From the NCBI RefSeq assembly GCF_000262305.1, contig NC_017910.1, positions 2,418,001 through 2,482,000 of the forward strand: a DNA stretch of 64,000 bases, given 5' to 3'. The notes under the pieces were generated by a model. The model searched no databases and was not told where the DNA came from. It was given only the letters and a program-made list of their open reading frames with translations. How positions within the stretch are numbered: the first letter of the stretch is position 1; every line of letters starts with the position of its first letter. This DNA comes from Shimwellia blattae DSM 4481 = NBRC 105725. GTDB taxonomy: Bacteria; Pseudomonadota; Gammaproteobacteria; Enterobacterales; Enterobacteriaceae. Shown in pieces: positions 50,763 through 58,193 of the stretch. A program made the position numbers and the translations under genes.

Positions 50763-51506
50763 TTAACGAAACAGAGGGACTACGCCGCGAACGGCGCGCG
50801 CCTCACGAACCACATCGGTTAACGCAATGGGGATCTGATACAGGCGCTGCAGCCGTTCTTCAGTGATAGCCTGCGGCACCTGGCCAAACTCGGCACCACT
50901 GCCGGGCCAGAGCATCAGCGCGTAATCAGCGACGTGGAGCGCATGCTGCGGGGAGTGGCTGGTGAATAAAATCGTCATACCGCGTTCTGCGGCTAGCGTT
51001 TTCAACACGCTCAGCACATTGTCCTGGTTATGCAGATCCAGCGCCGAAGTCGGCTCATCAAGGAGCAGAATGCGCGGTTCGCAGGCCAGGGCACGGGCAA
51101 TCATCACCCTTTGCTTTTCCCCGCCGCTCAGGCGATTAAAGGGTTGTTCAGCCAGCATGCTCAGCCCCAGCCAGGCAAGGCACTCAGCAACGATTTCTCG
51201 ATCTTTCTTTCCCGGCACCGCGTACCACGGCAGGCGGCGAACGCGCCCCATGCTGACCATGGTCGCCACGTCATAGCTGAACGGGCTTTCCGCTAACTGC
51301 GGTACAAAGGCGGCGTCTGCGGCGAGTTCAATCTCGCCCTGTTGACAGGCGTCCAGCCCAAGAATAAGTCGCAGCAGCGTTGTTTTACCCCGGCCATTTG
51401 CGCCCAGAACTGCGCAAACCTGGCCTTCAGGAACACTGAAGCTGAGGGAATCAAACAGCGGCCGTGTCCCGATAGAGAACGACAAATTTTTCACGTTAAT
51501 CATCAC
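50763..51506 (-). CDS. FepC/BtuD-type ABC transporter ATPase
   Basis: A 247-residue ATPase of the iron-siderophore/cobalamin importer class: Walker A GANGRGKTT (about 34-42), where Arg replaces the commoner Ser/Ala, signature LSGGEKQRVMIARAL (about 136-150), Walker B ILLLDEPTSALD and the switch histidine in FTSHSPQHAL. It overlaps the permease gene by 4 bases. Closest in type to FecE/FepC; ligand not determined. Confidence 0.92.
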   Translation of the reverse strand: MMINVKNLSFSIGTRPLFDSLSFSVPEGQVCAVLGANGRGKTTLLRLILGLDACQQGEIELAADAAFVPQLAESPFSYDVATMVSMGRVRRLPWYAVPGKKDREIVAECLAWLGLSMLAEQPFNRLSGGEKQRVMIARALACEPRILLLDEPTSALDLHNQDNVLSVLKTLAAERGMTILFTSHSPQHALHVADYALMLWPGSGAEFGQVPQAITEERLQRLYQIPIALTDVVREARAVRGVVPLFR

Positions 51507-52534
51507 GCGTATCTCCGTTTATTTACGCTCCGGAGCAACGCGGCAAAAATGGGCGCGCCGATCAGCGCCGTAATGACGCCCAGAGGGATCTCCGCGCTGG
51601 TCACGCTACGCGCCAGGGTATCTACGGCCACCATATAAGAGGCTCCGAGCAAGGCCGAGGCCGGGATAAGCCGACGATGATCGTGCCCGACGATAAAGCG
51701 CGCCATATGGGGAATAATCAACCCAACCCAGCCGATGGTGCCGGAAATAGCCACCGTTGCGCTGGTCATCAGGGTGACGCACAGCAGCACCGTCCAGCGA
51801 GTCATGTTGACCGGCATGCCCAGCGCCCGGGCGTCCCCCTCCCCCAACGACAGCACGTTGATGCGAAAGCGCAACGTAAAAATGAGCAGGCTACAGAGTG
51901 TAATTACCGGCAGGACCAGCCATAACTTGTCATACGTGGCCGACGCGAAGCTGCCCATCAGCCAAAAAACGATGGCCTGCAGAGTATTATTAGGATCGGC
52001 AAAATAGGTCATCAATGAGATCAGGGCGGCAAAAAAGGCGTTAATCACCACTCCGGCCAGGATCAGCATCAGCAGGCTCTCGCCTCCGCGTCGAAACCCG
52101 AGCACAAAGACCAGGAAAATAGCCGCAACGCCACCCAGAAAAGCCAGGCTGACGGTCAGGATCATCGATGAGAAAAAGAAAATCGCCAGTACGCCGCCAA
52201 AGGCGGCACCGGAGGAAACGCCCAGAATCTGAGGGCCTACCAGCGGGTTTTTAAAGATCCCTTGCAGCGCGGCTCCGCTTACCGCAAGCCCTGCGCCAAC
52301 CAGCGCGGCAATCAACACTCTCGGCATACGCACGTACAGCACGACCTTACCGTCAGTCGGACTCCAGTCGGGGTCGGAATTGTCCCCGATGAAAACCGCA
52401 TCCAGCAGTATTTGCCAGACGTGGCTCAACGCAACCGGATAGCGGCCAATGCTCAGTCCGCCTATCAGCGCAGCCAGCAGCAAGAACAGCCCCAGCCCCC
52501 AAATACCGCCATTTTTTAACATCGGAACGCTCAT
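51503..52534 (-). CDS. FecCD-family ABC transporter permease
   Basis: A 343-residue membrane protein with about ten helices, the BtuC/FecCD fold. Family segments are present: LRMPRVLIA-like VRMPRVLIAALVGAGLAVSG (about 68-87), GILGVSSGAAFG-like ILGVSSGAAFGGVLA, and the coupling region SATVAISGTIGWVGLIIPHMAR (about 261-282). A homodimer would form the channel with the following ATPase. It lies 6 bp after the binding-protein gene. Confidence 0.93.
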   Translation of the reverse strand: MSVPMLKNGGIWGLGLFLLLAALIGGLSIGRYPVALSHVWQILLDAVFIGDNSDPDWSPTDGKVVLYVRMPRVLIAALVGAGLAVSGAALQGIFKNPLVGPQILGVSSGAAFGGVLAIFFFSSMILTVSLAFLGGVAAIFLVFVLGFRRGGESLLMLILAGVVINAFFAALISLMTYFADPNNTLQAIVFWLMGSFASATYDKLWLVLPVITLCSLLIFTLRFRINVLSLGEGDARALGMPVNMTRWTVLLCVTLMTSATVAISGTIGWVGLIIPHMARFIVGHDHRRLIPASALLGASYMVAVDTLARSVTSAEIPLGVITALIGAPIFAALLRSVNKRRYA

Positions 52535-52540
52535 ACAGGG

Positions 52541-53632
52541 CTACCTTCTCATCAGCTCAAAATACCCCTGCGAAGCCCGGTTGACGGGCATTTGCAAAAT
52601 GGCGTCGAGTTGTTCATCGCTGACGGCGTAGCGGTAAAGCTGCCAGTAACGCTGTCGGATCTCCTCGCGTAGCGGCAGGCTGAACTTTTGCGGATGCAGA
52701 ATCATCGTCAGCCACTGCCAGTAGAGCGGGGTTTCCTGATTCGGGGCATCCCAAATGAACCCGCCGATCGGGAGTTTGTAGACCCGCTGCTGCTTAACCG
52801 CCCGCACGCTGCTTAACAGCGGATGGCGATAGACATCCTCCGGCACCAGGCCCGCTTCAAAATTGCCCAACAAAATCACATCGGGATCCCAAAGCAGTAC
52901 CTGCTCAATATTTAGCGTTCGGGCGCCGGTCACCTCTTTGTTGAGGCTGATTCCCCCGGCTAAGTCGATATCAAAATTATTGTGCGAGGTGGAGCCAAAG
53001 GTCTGGATCCCGTCATTAAAGCGGGATAGATAGAGAACCCGCGGGCGCTGGGGGGCTGCAATCCCCCCGGTCACTGCCTGAATGTCGGCGATCGTTTTTT
53101 CGCGCCAGGCAATCATTTCTGCCGCCTTCTGCTCCTGCTTAAGCGTCACCCCCATCAGCTGTATCCAGCGCTGCGTCCAGACCTCCTTGCCATAATTCAG
53201 CGTGGCGACAGTTAGCCCGGCGTTGGTTAAAGGCACAATGATATCCTCCCCGCGGTGCCCCCACTGCCAGACAAAATCGGGCTTAACGTTCAGTAGAGTC
53301 TCTATATTCGGCACAAAGTTGTTGCCTACCGTGTCGCTACGAACGTTCAGTACGTCAGGAAACATTTGGTTCAGCATGCCTTCCCTGGCGGCGACACTGG
53401 CAAACGGATGCATACCCACCAGCTTTTGCGTCCCGCCATCCATACCGACCAGCATTGACGCTGCGGGGATGGGGATCACGACAATACGCCCGGCAGGTTT
53501 TTCCAGCGCCACTTCGCGCTGCGACATATCAGTGAAATTTGTGGCGGTCTCCGCGTGACAGACGGTCGACGCCGCCAGTAATGCGGCCGCGCCAAATGGC
53601 GTTTGAAAAGCGGTCTTGACGGGATTGATCAT
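52541..53632 (-). CDS. Periplasmic metal/siderophore-binding protein (FecB/BtuF type)
   Basis: A 363-residue cluster-A binding protein (Peripla_BP_2 fold). Signal peptide 1-27 ends CHA-ET and has no lipobox context, so it should be free in the periplasm. Two lobes are joined by a long helix (about 165-190). Visible family segments include PDFVWQWGHRGED, LLWDPDVILLGN and, near the end, GGFIWDAPNQETPLYWQWL, where an aromatic-rich motif resembles that of metal-chelate or oxyanion (MolA-like) binders. It heads the five-gene operon behind a shared Fur-like site. Iron chelate is the simplest reading, but nickel, cobalt or molybdate complexes cannot be excluded. Confidence 0.9.
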   Translation of the reverse strand: MINPVKTAFQTPFGAAALLAASTVCHAETATNFTDMSQREVALEKPAGRIVVIPIPAASMLVGMDGGTQKLVGMHPFASVAAREGMLNQMFPDVLNVRSDTVGNNFVPNIETLLNVKPDFVWQWGHRGEDIIVPLTNAGLTVATLNYGKEVWTQRWIQLMGVTLKQEQKAAEMIAWREKTIADIQAVTGGIAAPQRPRVLYLSRFNDGIQTFGSTSHNNFDIDLAGGISLNKEVTGARTLNIEQVLLWDPDVILLGNFEAGLVPEDVYRHPLLSSVRAVKQQRVYKLPIGGFIWDAPNQETPLYWQWLTMILHPQKFSLPLREEIRQRYWQLYRYAVSDEQLDAILQMPVNRASQGYFELMRR

Positions 53633-53648
53633 GCACCCTCGTTTAGAT

Positions 53649-53667
53649 GGGAATGGTTATCATTTAT
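53649..53667. promoter_or_regulatory. Fur-box-like site between the uptake operon and its regulator
   Basis: On the minus strand ATAAATGATAACCATTCCC matches 13 of 19 bases of the Fur consensus GATAATGATAATCATTATC, with the ATGATAA-CATT core intact. It lies 17-35 bases from the binding-protein ATG and about 40 from the regulator ATG, so it could control both. Confidence 0.6.
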
Positions 53668-53704
53668 GATTTAGCATTCTATGCCCGGCAAATGGAGGAC
53701 GCCT

Positions 53705-54421
53705 ATGACAATTGTCAAAACCGCGCTGCTGGAAAAAAAAGCCTATACGGCGCTACGCGCAACCGAGCTTTTCGGCGATTTATCTGATGAAGAAATCATG
53801 CGCCTGGCCGCCAACTGCGAGCATCTGCATTATCAGGCCGGAGAGATAATCAGACGTGAAGGCGAGCGGCTCTGCCACTGTCCGTGCATCCTGTCAGGGC
53901 AAGTTGAGGTTTTCCGGCATACCTGGTTCGGTGAAGAAAAGATATTCGGCATCTTCCGCAGATATGATGTGGTTGCCATTGCGGCCATCTTTATGCCGCA
54001 TAACCGCTACCCAATGAATGTGCGAGCCAGAGGCCCGGTGGAACTGTTGCTGCTGGGTAGAAATGAAATACTCGGGGTCTGCCTGGGGAATCCCCAACTC
54101 ATGCAGCGCCTGTTAGTCCACTTCAGCAGCAAGCTCTACGAGAATATCAATCATATTGACTGGCTGACCTCCAGCTCGGCGGAGCAGCGGCTGGCCGCGT
54201 GGCTTATCGAACTCCAGTGCCAGCAGGAGAGCCAGCAGCTTCACCTGCCTCTGTCCCGGGCTCAGTTGGCGGCAAGGCTTGGGATCCGCTATGAGACGCT
54301 GAGCCGCCTTTTCTCGGGCTGGCGGCGCAAGGGCGTCATTGAGATTCAGCCGGGGCTCGTTATCATCAGAAACGGGGATTATTTGCTTGATATTAGCGCC
54401 TCAGCGAGGCGGATGTTTTGA
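53705..54421 (+). CDS. Crp/Fnr-family regulator with a CxCxC motif
   Basis: A 238-residue regulator (start MTIVKTALLEKK, with GGAGG upstream; an earlier ATG at 53681 is less likely). Residues about 20-135 form a cyclic-nucleotide-type beta-roll, followed by a dimer helix and a Crp-type winged helix (about 185-225) with LPLSRAQLAARLGIRYETLSRLFSGWRRKG split across two helices. Five cysteines lie in the sensor half: Cys38, Cys57, Cys59, Cys61 (LCHCPC) and Cys126. The cAMP-site arginine/serine pattern is not seen. It probably controls the adjacent uptake operon and receptor, sensing a metal, an iron-sulfur cluster or the imported ligand (inference). Confidence 0.88.
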   Translation: MTIVKTALLEKKAYTALRATELFGDLSDEEIMRLAANCEHLHYQAGEIIRREGERLCHCPCILSGQVEVFRHTWFGEEKIFGIFRRYDVVAIAAIFMPHNRYPMNVRARGPVELLLLGRNEILGVCLGNPQLMQRLLVHFSSKLYENINHIDWLTSSSAEQRLAAWLIELQCQQESQQLHLPLSRAQLAARLGIRYETLSRLFSGWRRKGVIEIQPGLVIIRNGDYLLDISASARRMF

Positions 54422-54432
54422 GTATTTCCTGA

Positions 54433-54456
54433 AGCAGGGGCGAATGTCCCCCTGCT
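54433..54456. terminator. Bidirectional terminator between regulator and receptor genes
   Basis: AGCAGGGG-CGAATGTC-CCCCTGCT lies in the 46-base gap between the convergent stops; an 8-bp perfect stem. U-runs are weak. Confidence 0.7.
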
Positions 54457-54467
54457 GTAAGAGAGGC

Positions 54468-56519
54468 TCAGAAACTGTAGGTTATCCCCCCATTCACGCT
54501 GAACCCCATACCGGGGAAAAGGGTGCTGTCATTTTTCGAAACGCTGCGGTTGGCGACGGATGTTGTGGCATAGCGCTTATTGGCCAGGTTATCCAGAGCA
54601 AGGTAAGTTGACCAGCCTCTGCTGTCTTTATAGCTGGCTTTCACCCCCAGCACCGCATAACGTTCGCGCCGCTGAATATTGAGATGGTTACCATGGTCGA
54701 CGGCCGCATCGGTCGGCGACCAGTGGAGACTGGGCCCCAAAGACCAGTCGCCCCATTTATACAGCACTTCACCGGCCACCATATTACGGGGAATACCGGC
54801 AATGTATTTGCGGTTGTATTCGCCGCCCATAAAGCGGAAATCACTCCATGTCCATGATAAACGGTACTCCATATCCCCCGGCCCGGCAGGCACAAGTCCG
54901 GTCAGCCCCGCCTCCAGACCCTGATGTCGCGTTTTCGCCGCATAATTGAATACCCCCACAGCATTGCCCTGAGGGTCATAGGTGGTGATGTATTCATCTT
55001 TTATCGTGCTGCGATAAAGCGTCAGCTGCCAGTTCATGTCGGTAAAGAGCTGCCCTTCGCCCCCAATCTCCCAGGTCAGGCCTCGCTGGGGAGCAAGAGG
55101 TACCAGCTCACCCTTGCCTGGACTGATTATCTGATTAAACGTCGCTGGCTCATAGCTGGAACTGACGTTGGCAAACAATCGCTGGTTGTCGGCTGCCTGC
55201 CAGATCAACCCAGCTTTGGGCGTCCAGAATGTCCAGGCCTGATCCAGTGAGTCTCCGGTTTTTTTGGCGTTAACATCACGGCGTGCATGGGTGCCTTTTA
55301 GATCGAGATTAAGCAATAACGTGTGGCTCATTTTCCAGCCAGCACCCAGTGTCCCGTAAATATTTTCGGCCCGACCTTTATAATTCCCGATGCTTTTTTT
55401 ATCCGCGGCCGTACCCCGACGGTTCTGGAGCAGTATGCGATCCAGATTCATATGATCCCATGATGTCGAGGCCTGCCAGGTTATCGGCCCTGTTTCCAGA
55501 GCATAGCTAATCTGTACGCCCTCCGAGTCACTGTTGCTTAAGCGGTAATTCGCCGGGGTAACAAAGTTATCGTGGGTCTTTATGTACCACAGGCCGATGT
55601 CCAGCCATTGGTTATCGCCCTGCCAGCCTGACCGGTTTGCCACCCTGGCCTGCTGCACGTTGCGGTGCGGATCACGCAGGTTAACCATCGGATAAACATC
55701 TTTAGGATCCTTTTTCAACACCGCCGGTGAAACGGGGCCAGCAACGTCAAAGCGCAGATCGGTCCAGCCAAACCAGGTTCTGTTTTCAAAATTGTCTGTC
55801 CGGTAACCCAGATTACTCCTGACGGTTTTCCGCTGAGAGGCAGAATGCTTACGGTAACCTGCAAAGCGGTCCATGGTAACGGCCAACCGGCCATCAACGC
55901 CGTACTGTTCATTCAGACCGCCCAACGCGCCCTGAAAACCTTCCCGCCCGAATGACCCATATTCATAGCGAACTCGTCCGTTCTCATCGCGCCCGGTGTA
56001 GGAGATAAGATCCAGCTCGCCGCCGAGACTGTTACTTTGAGGATTGATGCTGTTGGCGCCGCGGCGCACGCTGACAAGGCGCGCCTCACGCATATCCAGC
56101 GTGCTGATATGGAAACTTCCGTCAGCGTCCGTTGCCGGCAGGCCATCCTGTAGCAGCAGCACGCCGTTTGAAAGTGGTGCACTTTGAACACCTGAGCCAC
56201 GAATATTCAACCGCGGCTGATCCAGCCCACCAAAGAAGTTTTGGATTAACACGCCAGGCTGATAATCCAGCGCGTCCTGCAACGTTGCCAGCCGGTTCTC
56301 TTCGTCGATAGCCACAAGATTGCTGCCTCCGGCAATCCGCTCCAGTTTTCGCTTTTCCTGCGAATAGTCCGGGGCGAGCCGTCGAAACTTTTCCCGCCGG
56401 TCTTCGGCTCTGACAACAATCGTCTCCCCGGTGGCCCTGGCCTCCCCCCCGCAGGCCAGGCACAGCGTCAGACAAAGTAATCTGTAGGGCAGCACCTGCC
56501 CGGTAGCGTAGTTTTCCAT
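54468..56519 (-). CDS. TonB-dependent outer-membrane receptor
   Basis: A 683-residue receptor with a signal peptide (about 1-29), a TonB-box-like stretch right after it (ETIVVRAED), a plug domain (about 60-170, with LQDALDYQPGVLI, LNIRGSG and a late EARLVSVRRGANSINPQSNSLGG) and a 22-strand barrel ending in GGITYSF with a C-terminal Phe. The ATG at 56519 has GGGAAGGG upstream; the in-frame ATG at 56537 lies inside the Fur box and is less likely. It resembles ferric-siderophore receptors in plan; the ligand is unknown. It converges on the regulator gene. No energy-coupling genes (tonB, exbBD) are in the window. Confidence 0.93.
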   Translation of the reverse strand: MENYATGQVLPYRLLCLTLCLACGGEARATGETIVVRAEDRREKFRRLAPDYSQEKRKLERIAGGSNLVAIDEENRLATLQDALDYQPGVLIQNFFGGLDQPRLNIRGSGVQSAPLSNGVLLLQDGLPATDADGSFHISTLDMREARLVSVRRGANSINPQSNSLGGELDLISYTGRDENGRVRYEYGSFGREGFQGALGGLNEQYGVDGRLAVTMDRFAGYRKHSASQRKTVRSNLGYRTDNFENRTWFGWTDLRFDVAGPVSPAVLKKDPKDVYPMVNLRDPHRNVQQARVANRSGWQGDNQWLDIGLWYIKTHDNFVTPANYRLSNSDSEGVQISYALETGPITWQASTSWDHMNLDRILLQNRRGTAADKKSIGNYKGRAENIYGTLGAGWKMSHTLLLNLDLKGTHARRDVNAKKTGDSLDQAWTFWTPKAGLIWQAADNQRLFANVSSSYEPATFNQIISPGKGELVPLAPQRGLTWEIGGEGQLFTDMNWQLTLYRSTIKDEYITTYDPQGNAVGVFNYAAKTRHQGLEAGLTGLVPAGPGDMEYRLSWTWSDFRFMGGEYNRKYIAGIPRNMVAGEVLYKWGDWSLGPSLHWSPTDAAVDHGNHLNIQRRERYAVLGVKASYKDSRGWSTYLALDNLANKRYATTSVANRSVSKNDSTLFPGMGFSVNGGITYSF

Positions 56520-56535
56520 GCACCCTTCCCTTTGC

Positions 56536-56554
56536 AATAATGAGAATCATTCTC
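56536..56554. promoter_or_regulatory. Fur box upstream of the TonB-dependent receptor
   Basis: AATAATGAGAATCATTCTC matches 16 of 19 bases of GATAATGATAATCATTATC and lies 17-35 bases before the receptor ATG. This is direct sequence evidence that the receptor is iron-repressed. Confidence 0.88.
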
Positions 56555-56631
56555 GATTATTATTCAGGCAAAGCTGCGCGGAACCTATGACATTTGTCAC
56601 AAGGAAAATGAGGGGGAAACAGCCGGGCTTA

Positions 56632-56647
56632 CCCGGCCGAAGCCGGG
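56632..56647 (-). terminator. UUCG-loop hairpin after rluC
   Basis: On the minus strand CCCGGC-TTCG-GCCGGG, a very stable tetraloop hairpin about 12 bases after the rluC stop; a T-run is lacking except TTT further on. Confidence 0.6.
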
Positions 56648-56659
56648 ACTTTAGGGCAC

Positions 56660-57619
56660 TCAGGAAACGCGGCGTAAAGCCTTCAGGCAGCGCTTAAGCT
56701 GCTCGTCCATAGGTGCTTCAATGCGGATCACCTCCCCGGTGTTCGGGTGGGTAAACTTCAGCGCTGCAGCGTGCAGGAACAGACGGTTCAGCCCGGTGCC
56801 CGCGTCCGTCAGCTGCTTGTCAAACTCCCGGTCCCCGTAGCGATCGTCAAATGCTATCGGGTGCCCCGCATGGAGCGTATGCACACGAATCTGGTGGGTA
56901 CGCCCGGTCACCGGGCTACAGCGCACCAGGGTGGCAAAGGCATAACGCTCTTCAACCTTAAAGCGTGTCTGGGAGGGCTTACCCTCCTGGCTGACCCGCA
57001 CAATGCGCTCGCCGCTCTGAAGAATATTTTTCAGTAGCGGTGCCTGCACCTCTTTAACATGGGACTGCCACTGGCCGCGCACCAGGGCCAGGTAATCTTT
57101 CTGCATGCCCTTCTCGCGCAGCTGTTCATGGAGCGAACGCAGCGCCGAGCGTTTTTTCGCCACCAGCAACACGCCGGAGGTATCCCGGTCAAGGCGGTGC
57201 ACCAGCTCAAGGAAGCGCGCCTCCGGGCGCAGAGCCCGCAGCCCTTCAATCACCCCGAAGCTCAGGCCGCTCCCGCCGTGTACTGCCGTACCGGAAGGTT
57301 TGTTCAGCACCAGCAGATAGTCATCTTCATAGAGGATAACGTCATTGAGTGCCGCCACCTTCTGCAGATGCGGAGAGACCGCGTCTTCATCACGCTCAGC
57401 CACCCGCACCGGCGGGATGCGCACTTCGTCGCCATCCTGCAGTTTGTACTCCGGCTTGATGCGTTTTTTGTTAACCCGCACCTCTCCTTTGCGAAGGATG
57501 CGGTAAATCATACTCTTGGGCACGCCTTTTAACTGGGTGCGCAAAAAGTTGTCGATGCGTTGCCCGGCCTCATCGGCGGAAATAGCAACAAAAGTTACGG
57601 ATTGCGTCTCTGTTTTCAT
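56660..57619 (-). CDS. rluC: 23S rRNA pseudouridine(955/2504/2580) synthase
   Basis: RluA-family synthase with an S4 RNA-binding domain (about 20-80, RIDNFLRTQLKGVPKSMIYRIL) and a catalytic domain with HRLDRDTSGVLLVAKK, Asp of HRLD being catalytic. The start at MKTETQSVTFVAIS (57619) gives 319 residues, the E. coli length; 32 upstream in-frame codons lie in the divergent promoter region. It is divergent from rne as in E. coli. Confidence 0.96.
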   Translation of the reverse strand: MKTETQSVTFVAISADEAGQRIDNFLRTQLKGVPKSMIYRILRKGEVRVNKKRIKPEYKLQDGDEVRIPPVRVAERDEDAVSPHLQKVAALNDVILYEDDYLLVLNKPSGTAVHGGSGLSFGVIEGLRALRPEARFLELVHRLDRDTSGVLLVAKKRSALRSLHEQLREKGMQKDYLALVRGQWQSHVKEVQAPLLKNILQSGERIVRVSQEGKPSQTRFKVEERYAFATLVRCSPVTGRTHQIRVHTLHAGHPIAFDDRYGDREFDKQLTDAGTGLNRLFLHAAALKFTHPNTGEVIRIEAPMDEQLKRCLKALRRVS

Positions 57620-57829
57620 GGGCGGCGATTCTAAATTTACCGGCTCAATAGCGCTACTTCTTTTTATATGCTTATATTGTTGATCACGAGGTTTTACCAC
57701 AGCGAAACTGTTCATTTTGTGTGTTATTCACCCACTCAGGATCCGACAGTGAAAAAACTGTGAAAAACCCTGTGATAAATGGCAAAAGTGAACTTGCTAT
57801 AACAAGGTATGCAGTGGAATAATGTGTCA
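57620..57829. other. Divergent rluC-rne promoter region
   Basis: Non-coding. For rne, TTGCTA (57794-57799) and AATAAT (57818-57823) with 18 bases between them form a plausible sigma-70 promoter, giving a start near 57830, about 364 bases before the rne ATG. E. coli rne has a leader of about 361 bases from its main promoter, so this agrees well. Confidence 0.65.
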
Positions 57830-58193
57830 GTTTTCCGCGTTCAGGCTTGTTAATAACAAGGAAATTTGCGGAATTGCCAATTTTGCCTGTCTATTCAGCC
57901 ACGCAGCAATGGCGTAAGACGTTATGAATTTCAGGCAGTTAGCGGGCTGCGGGTTGCAGCCTAACCGGTAAATGGAATCTTATCTGGCGAAATAACACCC
58001 AGAATATTCCGTGGACTTAAGCGCACTGTTTTTCCGTTTGAATTACAGGCCGCCGATACTTTGCGCCTCCATGCAAGCGACAACCGTGAGGTTGACGACT
58101 TTGCGAATAGTCACGAGGCCATCGGTCAATTCCCGGTCAGCGTCATCCTGCCCGCAGCTTTGTCGTCAATGTAAGAATAATGAGTAAGTTACG
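57830..58193 (+). ncRNA. rne 5' leader (autoregulatory RNA element)
   Basis: A leader of about 364 bases precedes rne. In E. coli, RNase E binds hairpins in this leader (mainly hp2) and lowers its own mRNA. Here the segment at about 57940-57970, GCGGGCTGCGGGTTGCAGCC followed by TAACCGG, fits the hp2 region in position and composition, and other inverted repeats follow (for example around 58070-58130). No supported gene lies inside. Confidence 0.7.

Noticed and set aside
49598..56631. Flanking direct repeats, integrase or transposase for the uptake island
   Set aside because: I looked at both junctions and saw only hairpins; no mobility gene, tRNA target or clear direct repeat, so it is not called a mobile element.
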